Assembly (NCBI RefSeq): GCF_014645895.1
Contig: NZ_BMMP01000018.1
Span: 1 to 64,000 of the forward strand
DNA: 64,000 nucleotides
Source of the DNA: Streptomyces daqingensis
GTDB lineage: Bacteria; Actinomycetota; Actinomycetes; Streptomycetales; Streptomycetaceae
Direction of reading: 5' to 3'
In this document: in pieces, positions 7,785-16,032 of the stretch
How the letters are laid out: each line of letters begins with the position of its first letter
How positions within the stretch are numbered: position 1 is the stretch's first letter
The notes under the pieces: generated by a model
What the model was told of the DNA's origin: nothing
What the model saw: only the letters and a program-made list of their open reading frames with translations
Databases searched by the model: none
Position numbers and translations under genes: made by a program

Positions 7785-9740
7785 ATGACCTCTACGAGGG
7801 ACGGCGGCCGACAGCCGGAGCCAGGGCACTCGGCCGACGACGACCCGACGCGGACGACGCAGCTGCGCATACCCCGCAACATCGGGCAGAAGGCCCGCGA
7901 CACCCTCGGCCGCGGACGGCGCTGGGCGCCCAAAGAGCTGCCGCGCTACGACTACGAGCACTACAGCCGGCTCGCCGGGCCGCTGACCCAGCCCGCCGCG
8001 GACAAGCCGTACCGCGTCAAGTACCGGAGCCTGCTGGCCGACGAGCCGCACCGGTTCAGGGCCGCCTTCCTGCTCGGTCTCGCACCGCTGCTCTCTGCGG
8101 GGCTGCTGTTCTGGCTGATGCAGCCGCAGCACTGGACGCAGCGCGACGACGGCGCCGTCTCCGACCTCGTCCTGAAGCTCGACATCGTCATGCTGGTCTC
8201 GATCGGCCTGATCGAGCTCTTCCGTACGCTCAACGTCCTCTCCAACGCGCACGCCACGCTCGTCGCGCGGGACCCCATACCCGTGGTGCCGGAGTCCGGC
8301 ACCCGCGTCGCCTTCCTCACCTCCTTCGTGCCCGGCAAGGAACCGATCGAGATGGTGACGAAGACGCTCGAGGCGGCCGTGAAGATCCGCCACAGGGGCC
8401 TGCTGCACATATGGCTGCTGGACGAGGGCGACGACCCGGAGGTGAAGGAGGTCTGCCGCCGGCTGGGCGTGCACCACTTCACCCGCAAGGGCGTGGCCCG
8501 CTGGAACAAGCAGAAGGGCCCGCACCGGGCGAAGACCAAGCACGGCAACTACAACGCCTGGCTCGCCGCCCACGGCGACAACTACGACTACTTCGCCTCC
8601 GTCGACACCGACCACGTGCCGCTGCCCAACTACCTGGAGCGGATGCTCGGTTACTTCCGGGACCCGGACGTCGGGTTCGTCATCGGCCCGCAGGTGTACG
8701 GCAACTACGACAACTTCGTCACCAAGGCCGCCGAGAGCCAGCAGTTCCTCTTCCACGCCCTCATCCAGCGTGCCGGGAACCGCTACGACGCGCCCATGTT
8801 CGTCGGCACCAGCAACGCGGTGCGGATCAAGGCCATCAAGGGCATCGGCGGGCTGTACGACTCGATCACCGAGGACATGGCCACCGGTTTCGAGATGCAC
8901 CGGGCCAGGAACCCCGAGACGGGCCGCAAGTGGCGCTCGGTCTACACCCCGGACGTACTCGCCGTCGGTGAGGGCCCCAACGCGTGGACCGACTTCTTCA
9001 CCCAGCAGCTGCGCTGGTCGCGCGGCACGTACGAGACGATCCTCAAGCAGTACTGGCGCGGCGTCTTCACGCTCCCGCCGGGGAAGCTCTTCAACTACAC
9101 GATGCTGATGATCTTCTACCCGATCTCGGCGCTCAACTGGATCCTGGCAGCTCTGAGTTGCGCGCTCTTCCTGGGTCTCGGCGCCTCGGGTGTGCAGATC
9201 GACCCGACCGTCTGGATGGCGCTGTACGGCAACGCGTCCGCGCTGCAGATCGGCCTGTACATCTGGAACCGGCGGCACAACGTCTCCCCGCACGAGCCGG
9301 AGGGCTCCGGCGGGCTCGCGGGGATGCTCATGTCCGCGCTGTCAGCACCGATCTACGCGCGCTCCCTCTTCGACACGGTGCTGCGGCGCAAGAGCAAGTT
9401 CGTGGTGACTCCGAAGGGCGACTCGGCGAGCCCTGACACCCTCTTCGGCACCTTCCGCATCCACCTCTTCTTCATCGTCGTCTTCGGCGGCTCGCTGGGC
9501 GGTTCCTTCTACCTCGGCCACGACCACCCCGCCATGATCACGTGGGCCGCGCTGGCGCTCCTGATCACGGCGGCGCCGATCATCGGCTGGCGCGTCACGG
9601 TGCGCGCCGAGAAGAAGAAGCGGAAACAGCGCCGGCACCGGCACCGGCAGGGCGGCCCGGTCCCGCCGCCCGCCGGCTCCGCACCGGACCGGACGCAGCC
9701 CGTACCACTGCACACCGCCCCTGGGGGACGTGAAAGATGA
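7785..9740 (+). CDS. cslA: Cellulose synthase-like glycosyltransferase CslA
   Basis: CslA is a family GT2 membrane synthase that makes a beta-glucan at streptomycete hyphal tips. The 651-residue protein has a cytosolic N-terminus (1-90), two helices (about 92-112 and 133-147), the GT2 core and further helices from about 430 on. Catalytic motifs are complete: DEGDD at 213-217, DTD at 274-276, TED at 362-364 and QQLRW at 407-411. The C-terminal tail (about 610-651) is very basic then Pro-rich. The ATG at 7785 follows AGGGGGA; longer readings upstream lack a ribosome site. It overlaps glxA by 4 nt. No PilZ domain is visible, so c-di-GMP control through PilZ is not expected. Confidence 0.92.
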   Translation: MTSTRDGGRQPEPGHSADDDPTRTTQLRIPRNIGQKARDTLGRGRRWAPKELPRYDYEHYSRLAGPLTQPAADKPYRVKYRSLLADEPHRFRAAFLLGLAPLLSAGLLFWLMQPQHWTQRDDGAVSDLVLKLDIVMLVSIGLIELFRTLNVLSNAHATLVARDPIPVVPESGTRVAFLTSFVPGKEPIEMVTKTLEAAVKIRHRGLLHIWLLDEGDDPEVKEVCRRLGVHHFTRKGVARWNKQKGPHRAKTKHGNYNAWLAAHGDNYDYFASVDTDHVPLPNYLERMLGYFRDPDVGFVIGPQVYGNYDNFVTKAAESQQFLFHALIQRAGNRYDAPMFVGTSNAVRIKAIKGIGGLYDSITEDMATGFEMHRARNPETGRKWRSVYTPDVLAVGEGPNAWTDFFTQQLRWSRGTYETILKQYWRGVFTLPPGKLFNYTMLMIFYPISALNWILAALSCALFLGLGASGVQIDPTVWMALYGNASALQIGLYIWNRRHNVSPHEPEGSGGLAGMLMSALSAPIYARSLFDTVLRRKSKFVVTPKGDSASPDTLFGTFRIHLFFIVVFGGSLGGSFYLGHDHPAMITWAALALLITAAPIIGWRVTVRAEKKKRKQRRHRHRQGGPVPPPAGSAPDRTQPVPLHTAPGGRER

Positions 9741-11734
9741 AGTACCGACCGAGCCGGCGCACGCGCCGTACGGCGATAGGCGCGGCCGTGGTCATGGTGA
9801 TCGCGGGATTCAACGGGCCCGTGCTCTACGACCTCGCCTCGGAGCGATACCACGACTACACGATCAACAAGCCGGAGTACAAAGCCGAGAACGGGCACTG
9901 GAAGACCGTCGACGTCCCGAAGAAGTACCGCATCAACACGATCCACGCCGCACTGCTGCACACCGGCAAGGTGCTGCTGGTGGCGGGATCGGGCAACGAC
10001 GCCAAGCAGTTCAAGGCGAAGACGTTCCGCACGGTGCTGTGGGACCCGGTGAAGAACACCTTCAAGAACATCTCCACGCCCAACGATCTGTTCTGCGCGG
10101 GCCACACCCAGCTGCCCGACGGGAAGCTGCTGGTGGCGGGCGGCACACGCCGGTACGAGAAGCTCGGCGGCGACGTGAAGAAGGCCGGCGGCCTCATGAT
10201 CGTCCACAACGAGAACCCGGACCGCGCCAAGACCCTCAAGGCGGGGACGCTCTTCACCGGACGCGAGAACGGCAAGACGTTCGAGGCCAAGGACAACGTC
10301 CTCGTGCCGCGCGCGAAGAAGAAGGCCGACCCCGTCACCGGGCAGGTCAAGGTCACCCCGAGCGTCGCCCGCGTCTACGTGGAAGCGGCCAGGAGGGGGA
10401 AGCAGTACCAGACCGGGACCGAGGACAACTACCGGATCCACGGCCTGCGCGGCGCCGACCGCAGGAACATCTACGGCATCGCGCAGAAGCTCTCCTTCGA
10501 CAAGAAGGACTTCCAGGGGATCAAGGACACCTACGAGTTCGACCCGGTGGCCGAGCGCTACATCAAGGTCGACCCCATGCACGAGGCGCGGTGGTACCCG
10601 ACGCTGACCACGCTGGAGGACGGCAAGGTCCTCTCGGTCTCCGGGCTGGACGACATCGGGCAGGTCGTCCCCGGCAAGAACGAGATCTACGACCCGCGGA
10701 CCAAGAAGTGGGAGTTCCTGCCGCGGAAGCGCTTCTTCCCCACCTACCCGGCGCTGCACCTGACGTCCGACAACAAGATCTTCTACTCCGGCGCCAACGC
10801 CGGCTACGGGCCCGCCGACCAGGGCCGGACGCCCGGCCTGTGGGACCTGGAGACCAACGGGTTCCGCAAGATCCCCGGCATGAGCGACCCGGACGCCCTC
10901 GAGACCGCCATGTCCGTACCGCTGCCGCCCAGCCAGAGCCGCAAGTTCATGGTGCTCGGCGGCGGCGGCGTCGGAGAGTCGAAGAAGGCCACCGAGAAGA
11001 CCCGCATCGTGGACCTGCGCGAGGACTCCCCGCGCTTCCGCAACGGGCCCGACCTGTACGCCAAGGCCCGCTATCCCAGCAGCGTCGTCCTGCCCGACGA
11101 CACCGTGCTGACGACCAACGGCTCCGGCGACTACCGGGGACGCAGCGAGAGCAACATCCTCAAGGCCGAGGTCTACGACCCGAAGACCGACACCAAGAAG
11201 AGCGTCGCCGACCCCCTCGTCGGCCGCAACTACCACTCGGGCGCGCTGCTCCTGCCCGACGGGCGCGTGATGACGTTCGGCTCGGACTCGCTCTTCTCCG
11301 ACGAAGCCAACACCAAGCCCGGCAAGTTCGAGCAGCAGATCGACATCTACACGCCCTCCTACCTCCACCAGAAGGGCGAGCGGCCGGAGTTGAAGCACGC
11401 GGGCCTGGCGGAGCAGAACGCCAGAACGGTGCGGCTGGGCGGGTCGGCCTCCTTCAAGTCCGGGGACGCGGCCAAGATCAAGAAGCTGCGGCTCATCCGG
11501 CCGAGCTCCTTCACGCACGTCACCAACGTCGAGCAGTCCTCCGTCGCACTCGACTTCAAGCGGACCGCCGACGGCGTCACGGCCGAGATCCCCAAGGACC
11601 CCTCGCTCGTGCCGCCCGGCTGGTGGATGGTGACGGCCGTGGACGGCAAGGGGGTCCCGTCGAAGTCGGTGTGGCTGAAGGTCCCCAGGACCGCCACGGC
11701 CCAGACTCCGACGACGACGCCGGTCTCGCCGTAG
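9737..11734 (+). CDS. glxA: Radical copper oxidase GlxA (galactose-oxidase-like)
   Basis: GlxA is a membrane-anchored mononuclear copper oxidase needed with CslA for tip glycan deposition and morphological development. The 665-residue protein starts with a short cytosolic basic stretch and one helix (about 12-32), then a seven-bladed Kelch-type propeller and a C-terminal Ig-like domain. Expected active-site residues are present: Cys120 (DLFCAGH) and Tyr287 (RWYPTL), the likely thioether-linked pair; Tyr499-His500 (GRNYHSG); and His594 (FTHVTN). The start overlaps the cslA stop (ATGA), so production is coupled. Assignment of copper ligands is by family alignment from memory. Confidence 0.9.
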   Translation: MKYRPSRRTRRTAIGAAVVMVIAGFNGPVLYDLASERYHDYTINKPEYKAENGHWKTVDVPKKYRINTIHAALLHTGKVLLVAGSGNDAKQFKAKTFRTVLWDPVKNTFKNISTPNDLFCAGHTQLPDGKLLVAGGTRRYEKLGGDVKKAGGLMIVHNENPDRAKTLKAGTLFTGRENGKTFEAKDNVLVPRAKKKADPVTGQVKVTPSVARVYVEAARRGKQYQTGTEDNYRIHGLRGADRRNIYGIAQKLSFDKKDFQGIKDTYEFDPVAERYIKVDPMHEARWYPTLTTLEDGKVLSVSGLDDIGQVVPGKNEIYDPRTKKWEFLPRKRFFPTYPALHLTSDNKIFYSGANAGYGPADQGRTPGLWDLETNGFRKIPGMSDPDALETAMSVPLPPSQSRKFMVLGGGGVGESKKATEKTRIVDLREDSPRFRNGPDLYAKARYPSSVVLPDDTVLTTNGSGDYRGRSESNILKAEVYDPKTDTKKSVADPLVGRNYHSGALLLPDGRVMTFGSDSLFSDEANTKPGKFEQQIDIYTPSYLHQKGERPELKHAGLAEQNARTVRLGGSASFKSGDAAKIKKLRLIRPSSFTHVTNVEQSSVALDFKRTADGVTAEIPKDPSLVPPGWWMVTAVDGKGVPSKSVWLKVPRTATAQTPTTTPVSP

Positions 11735-11752
11735 CCGTCCCGCCAGCCGGCC

Positions 11753-11788
11753 GGCCGTTCGGCCGTTCGGCCGTTCGGCCGTTCGGCC
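11753..11788 (+). repeat. Tandem 8-bp repeat (GGCCGTTC)x4
   Basis: Four exact copies of GGCCGTTC run from 11753 to 11784, followed by a partial GGCC, just after the glxA stop. The 365-bp gap 11735-12099 otherwise holds a terminator and the AT-richer promoter region of the symporter gene (TGATATGAACT near 11955). Confidence 0.9.
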
Positions 11789-11809
11789 CAGGATCTGCCG
11801 GAGCTGTCC

Positions 11810-11846
11810 GAGCCCCGTCGCGGCGCGCGCGTCCGCGGCGGGGCTC
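11810..11846 (+). terminator. Terminator of cslA-glxA
   Basis: An 8-bp outer stem GAGCCCCG/CGGGGCTC (11810-11817 with 11839-11846) continues into a CG-rich inner stem; 76 nt past the glxA stop. Confidence 0.7.
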
Positions 11847-12099
11847 CGTCATGCCTTCCTCAGAGGATCCTCAAGCCGCGATAACGGTCCGGGCACATCC
11901 CCCAGGTCGCGTGGCCTCTGCGATCCACATCACTTGCCCCGGTCGCTGTCCGTGATATGAACTGGCGATCCGACTTTGCTGCGCCTTTACCGTCAGCTCA
12001 CCGTGCCGTTACCCACAGTCGACGACGGCCGCGTGACCGGGCTCAGGGCAGGCGTCACCGGTCGGGATTTCCATGCCGCTCCACTGCCGAAGGTGGCAC

Positions 12100-13626
12100 A
12101 TGTCGCTCGACTCCATGACGCAAGATTTCGACAAGGCCGTAAATGATCTGTTCGATCCGGTCGCAACCTGGCTGAGTGAACTGGTCTTCTACGCGGTGCC
12201 CGTGGCCGGCGCCGAGCTGCCGCTCATCGTGGCATGGCTCGTCGTCGCCGGACTGGTCTTCACCGTGTGGTTCGGCGTGGTGCAGTTCCGCAAGTTCAGG
12301 GTCGCCGTCCAGGTGGTGCGCGGCAAGCACGACGAGAGCGACTCACCCGGCGAGGTCAACCACTTCCAGGCGCTCACAGCCGCGGTCTCCGGCACCGTCG
12401 GCCTCGGCAACATCGCCGGAGTCGGCGTCGCCGTCAGCGTCGGCGGCGCGGGCGCCACCTTCTGGATGGTCCTGTGCGGGCTCCTCGGCATGGCCACCAA
12501 GTTCGTCGAAGTCACCCTCGGCGTGAAGTACCGCGAGGAGCACGCCGACGGCACCGTCTCCGGCGGCCCGATGCATTACCTGCCCAAGGGTCTCGCCGAG
12601 CGCTTCGGCCGCAACGGAAAGATCTTCGGATCGGTTCTCGCGGCCCTCGCCTCCATCATGATCCTCTTCTTCGGTCTGTTCGGCGGCAACCTCTTCCAGA
12701 TCAACCAGAGCTACGCCCAGATCACCTCCACCACAGGCGGCGAGGACAGCTGGATCGGCTCCTCGGCGGGCGCCCTCTTCTTCGGTGTACTGATCGCCGC
12801 ACTGGTCGGCGTCGTGCTCATCGGCGGCATCAAGTCCATCGCCTCGGTCACCAGCCGCCTCGTACCGGCGATGGCCATCATGTACGTCCTGGCCTGCCTG
12901 ACCGTCATCCTCTGGAACTTCGGCCAGGTCCCCAGCGCGTTCGTCGACATCTTCGAGGGCGCCTTCGCACCCGAGGGCGTCGCGGGCGGCATCATCGGCG
13001 CCCTGGTCATGGGATTCCAGCGCGCCGCCTTCTCCAACGAGGCCGGACTCGGCTCCGCACCCATCGCGCACTCCGCCGTGAAGACGAAGCACCCCGCCAG
13101 TGAGGGTCTCGTCGCGCTGCTGGAGCCGTTCATCGACACGGTCATCGTGTGCACCATGACCGCCCTGACCATCGTCATCGCCAGGCCGGACAGCTTCACG
13201 TCCGCGGGCGAGGAGGTCGAGGGCGTGACTGTCACCTCCGACGCCTTCGCAACGGTGCTTCCCTGGTTCCCGAACCTGTTGACCGTCGCGGTGCTTCTCT
13301 TCGCGTTCTCCACCGTGCTGACCTGGGGTTACTACGGACTCAAGGCCTGGTCCCACCTCTTCGGCAAGAGCAAGGCGAGCGAGACCACGTTCAAGATCAT
13401 CTACAGCATCTTCGCCGTAGCGGGCTCCCTGCTCTCCCTGGAGACCCTGATCAGCATGGCCGACGCGGTGCTGTTCATGCTGGCCGTCTTCAACATCATC
13501 GGCCTGTACCTGCTCGCCCCGGTCGTCAAGCGGGAACTCAACTCGTTCCTCGCCCACGTCCGCGGCGACACGAGCGCGGCCGACAAGAGCACCGGCGCCG
13601 ACGAGTCCGCGCCCGCTCCCCACTGA
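12100..13626 (+). CDS. Alanine/glycine:cation symporter (AGCS family)
   Basis: This 508-residue integral membrane protein of the AGCS family imports alanine or glycine with sodium. Family motifs include SGTVGLGNIAGV near residue 100 and FSNEAGLGSAPIAHSA near residue 315, plus about eleven hydrophobic helices. The chosen ATG at 12100 (MSLDSMTQDF) is preceded by GAAGGTGG; the ATG at 12073 lacks one. The C-terminal 20 residues are hydrophilic. It stands alone, between glxA and the convergent GH6 gene, with a strong shared terminator. Its position inside the glycan locus is unusual compared with the S. coelicolor order, where the endoglucanase gene follows glxA. Confidence 0.88.
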   Translation: MSLDSMTQDFDKAVNDLFDPVATWLSELVFYAVPVAGAELPLIVAWLVVAGLVFTVWFGVVQFRKFRVAVQVVRGKHDESDSPGEVNHFQALTAAVSGTVGLGNIAGVGVAVSVGGAGATFWMVLCGLLGMATKFVEVTLGVKYREEHADGTVSGGPMHYLPKGLAERFGRNGKIFGSVLAALASIMILFFGLFGGNLFQINQSYAQITSTTGGEDSWIGSSAGALFFGVLIAALVGVVLIGGIKSIASVTSRLVPAMAIMYVLACLTVILWNFGQVPSAFVDIFEGAFAPEGVAGGIIGALVMGFQRAAFSNEAGLGSAPIAHSAVKTKHPASEGLVALLEPFIDTVIVCTMTALTIVIARPDSFTSAGEEVEGVTVTSDAFATVLPWFPNLLTVAVLLFAFSTVLTWGYYGLKAWSHLFGKSKASETTFKIIYSIFAVAGSLLSLETLISMADAVLFMLAVFNIIGLYLLAPVVKRELNSFLAHVRGDTSAADKSTGADESAPAPH

Positions 13627-13669
13627 GGCCCGGACCGGCGCCTCGCTGAGGCGTGAGCCGGCCCTCACA

Positions 13670-13717
13670 CACGCGGCGAGGCCGCACCCGTCGAAGCGGG
13701 TGCGGCCTCGCCGCGTG
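13670..13717. terminator. Bidirectional terminator, symporter / GH6
   Basis: A perfect 21-bp stem (13670-13690 with 13697-13717) with loop TCGAAG, between convergent genes. Confidence 0.88.
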
Positions 13718-13810
13718 AGAAGCCGGGGTACACACGGCGCGGAGCCGGACCGTGCGGCGGGCGGTGGTGCGGAAACCGTGCGCCCGGCCCGTGCCTCCCG
13801 GCCGGGAGCC

Positions 13811-14905
13811 TCAGCGCTTGTTGCGCACCAGGCCGAGTGCGTACTCCGGCCACCACTGGCCCGCCTTGGGGCCGCCCTTGCACTCGCCGTCCGACTCGCC
13901 GGGCCGCTTGATCCACAGGTATCCGTCGATCAGCTTGTCACCGGTCTTCGTCGTCGGCGCCTCCCCCAGCGCACGGCCCGGCGGGTTGCACCACGCCTCC
14001 TCGTCGGCGCCGGCGCCCGCGACCGGCCCGTTGCCGTTGCGGCTGGTGTCGATGACGAACGGCTTGTTGCCGACCATCGGGGAGAACTTCCTGCCGTACG
14101 CCGCGTTCGACTCCGTCGTCTGGTAGTTGGAGACGTTGAGCGAGAAGCCGTCGGCCTTGTCGATGCCGGCACGTTTCATCGGCTCGACGAGGCCGCCCGG
14201 GTCCCGCACCCAGTCGGGGTTGCCGGCGTCCAGGTACACCTTGGTGCGCGGCAGGCTCTTCAGCTTGCCGACGGCCTCGTTGAGGAGCCGGAAGCGCTCC
14301 GGCTGGAACTGCTCGGGAGTGCACCCCTCCATCAGCACGTGCGGAATCGCGTCCGGTTCGACGATCACCGTGGCCGCGCGCTTCCCGATGCCCTTGACCA
14401 CCTGGTCCAGCCAGGCGCGGTAGGCGCCCGCGTCCGGCGCACCGCCCTTGGAGTACTGGCCGCAGTCGCGGTGCGGCAGGTTGTAGAGCACCAGCAGCGC
14501 CTCACGGTCCGCCTTCGCGGCGGCCCCCACCACCTTGCGCGTCTGACCGCCCGGATCCTCCGTGCCGATCCACTCGGCGACGGGCTGCCCGGCGATCTTC
14601 CGCATCTGCTCGGCCTGCCGGCCCTTGCCGTCCTCACGGTAGGCGTCGGCCTGCCGCGCCGCGTTGCTCCGAGGGTCCACCCAGTAGGGCGTGACCGACT
14701 TCGGCCTCTGGCCCTGCCCGCCGCCGCCGTCCGCCGAGTCGCCGCCCTTTTCCGGGCCCGGGTCGGAGGAGCAGCCGGCGAGCAGCGCCGCCGCGAGGAC
14801 GCACGCCCCGCCGGCCGCGAACCGGGAACGGGCGGCCGTGCGCCGTGCGCCGCCTCCGCCGGTACGGGCTCCGGGCCGCGGACGTTCACTGTCGCTGCCG
14901 TACAT
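13811..14905 (-). CDS. cslZ: GH6 endoglucanase-like lipoprotein
   Basis: This 364-residue glycoside hydrolase of family 6 is anchored outside the membrane as a lipoprotein (lipobox LLAGC, Cys45). GH6 motifs are clear: HRDCGQYSKGG with catalytic-site Asp147, IVEPDAIPH with the general acid Asp185, VYLDAGNPDW, NVSNYQ, FVIDTSRNGNGP and GYLWIKRPGESDGEC. The ATG at 14905 follows AGGGGGAG, seven nt upstream, which decides against the longer reading. A Gly-rich linker (50-70) joins anchor and catalytic domain. Proximity to cslA-glxA suggests it trims the CslA product, as proposed for CslZ; the symbol is an inference from that context. It is convergent with the symporter gene. Confidence 0.8.
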   Translation of the reverse strand: MYGSDSERPRPGARTGGGGARRTAARSRFAAGGACVLAAALLAGCSSDPGPEKGGDSADGGGGQGQRPKSVTPYWVDPRSNAARQADAYREDGKGRQAEQMRKIAGQPVAEWIGTEDPGGQTRKVVGAAAKADREALLVLYNLPHRDCGQYSKGGAPDAGAYRAWLDQVVKGIGKRAATVIVEPDAIPHVLMEGCTPEQFQPERFRLLNEAVGKLKSLPRTKVYLDAGNPDWVRDPGGLVEPMKRAGIDKADGFSLNVSNYQTTESNAAYGRKFSPMVGNKPFVIDTSRNGNGPVAGAGADEEAWCNPPGRALGEAPTTKTGDKLIDGYLWIKRPGESDGECKGGPKAGQWWPEYALGLVRNKR

Positions 14906-15174
14906 CCCACTCCCCCTAGGGTCTGTCGTCCGGATCTCCGTGAACGGGCCGCGGCGCCGGATGCGGTGCGTCACAAGCCGGTGGACCGTCGCCGTACCGG
15001 CGTACCCGGACGGCTCCGGCAACGCAGCGAAGGTCGTCGGCTGCCGCCGCGGACCCACGGAGATTCACGACCGGATCGCCCATCGTGTCACAGCGCCCAC
15101 ATGGCTCGCGGGCGTCCCAGCCCGACGTTACCCGGCTGTTCCGGACCCCGTCCCGCCGGAAGCGGAACGGCAGT

Positions 15175-15954
15175 TCAGATCCGGTCGACGAGATCCGCGA
15201 TCGAGTCCACGACCTTCGACGCCCGGTAGGGGAAGCGGTCGATCTCGTTCGGCCGGGTGAGACCCGTCAGCACGAGGAACGTCTCAAGTCCCGCTTCCAT
15301 GCCCGCCCTTACATCGGTGTCCATCCGGTCGCCGATCATCGCGGAGGTCTCGGAGTGCGCCCCGATGGCGTTCAATCCCGCCCGCATCATCAGCGGGTTG
15401 GGCTTTCCGACGAAGTACGGCTCCTGACCGGTCGCCTTGGTGATGAGGGCGGCGACCGATCCGGTGGCGGGCAGCGCGCCCTCCGCCGAAGGGCCCGTCT
15501 CGTCGGGGTTGGTGGCGATGAACCGGGCGCCCTCGTTGATCAGCCGGATCGCCTTCGTCAGCGACTCGAAGCTGTACGTGCGGGTCTCGCCCAGCACCAC
15601 GTAGTCGGGCTCCGCGTCCGAGAGGACGTAGCCGATGTCGTGCAGCGCCGTCGTCAGCCCCGCCTCGCCGATGGCGTAGGCCGTGCCGCCGGGACGCTGG
15701 TCGTCGAGGAACTGCGCGGTCGCCAGAGCCGACGTCCAGATGTTCTCCGTCGGTACGTCCAGGCCGATCCTGCCCAGCCGGGCGTGCAGATCGCGCGGCG
15801 TGTAGATCGAGTTGTTCGTCAGGACGAGGAAGGGCCGCCCCGACTCCTTCAGCCGCTTCAGGAACGCCTCGGCACCGGGCACCGGAACGCCTTCGTGCAT
15901 CAGCACGCCGTCCATGTCGGTCAGCCATGACTCGATCGGCTTGCGCTCTGCCAC
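15175..15954 (-). CDS. HAD-IIA family phosphatase (NagD-like)
   Basis: This 259-residue cytosolic phosphatase belongs to HAD subfamily IIA. Motif I DMDGVL (residues 13-18, nucleophile Asp13), motif II LTNNS (about 45), motif III Lys in VGKPNPLM (about 184) and motif IV GDRMDTDV (about 208) are intact. NagD-type enzymes dephosphorylate sugar phosphates, nucleotides or pyridoxal phosphate, so the substrate is open. The gene is transcribed leftward 78 bp downstream of the ROK gene and could be read from its transcript, though no functional tie is evident. Confidence 0.87.
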   Translation of the reverse strand: MAERKPIESWLTDMDGVLMHEGVPVPGAEAFLKRLKESGRPFLVLTNNSIYTPRDLHARLGRIGLDVPTENIWTSALATAQFLDDQRPGGTAYAIGEAGLTTALHDIGYVLSDAEPDYVVLGETRTYSFESLTKAIRLINEGARFIATNPDETGPSAEGALPATGSVAALITKATGQEPYFVGKPNPLMMRAGLNAIGAHSETSAMIGDRMDTDVRAGMEAGLETFLVLTGLTRPNEIDRFPYRASKVVDSIADLVDRI

Positions 15955-16032
15955 CTGCTGCTCCTGACGGAGTCGGGTTCTGCCTGTCGTGGTGCCGGGC
16001 CGGGCGCGCGGTACGACCGGGCGCGGCCACGT

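Noticed and set aside
11753..11788. CRISPR-like array
   Set aside because: The 8-bp units are directly abutting without spacers and no cas gene is present.
9509..11955. Long frames overlapping glxA on both strands (minus to 11518; plus, second frame, to 11955)
   Set aside because: glxA has all copper-oxidase residues and the correct third-position GC pattern; the others are shadows.
11950..12099. Glycine riboswitch before the AGCS symporter gene
   Set aside because: The leader is short and lacks the paired conserved glycine aptamer cores.
13700..15229. 509-codon plus-strand frame over the GH6 gene
   Set aside because: It is antisense to a clear GH6 protein with all motifs, and its Arg/Ala-rich translation shows no domain.
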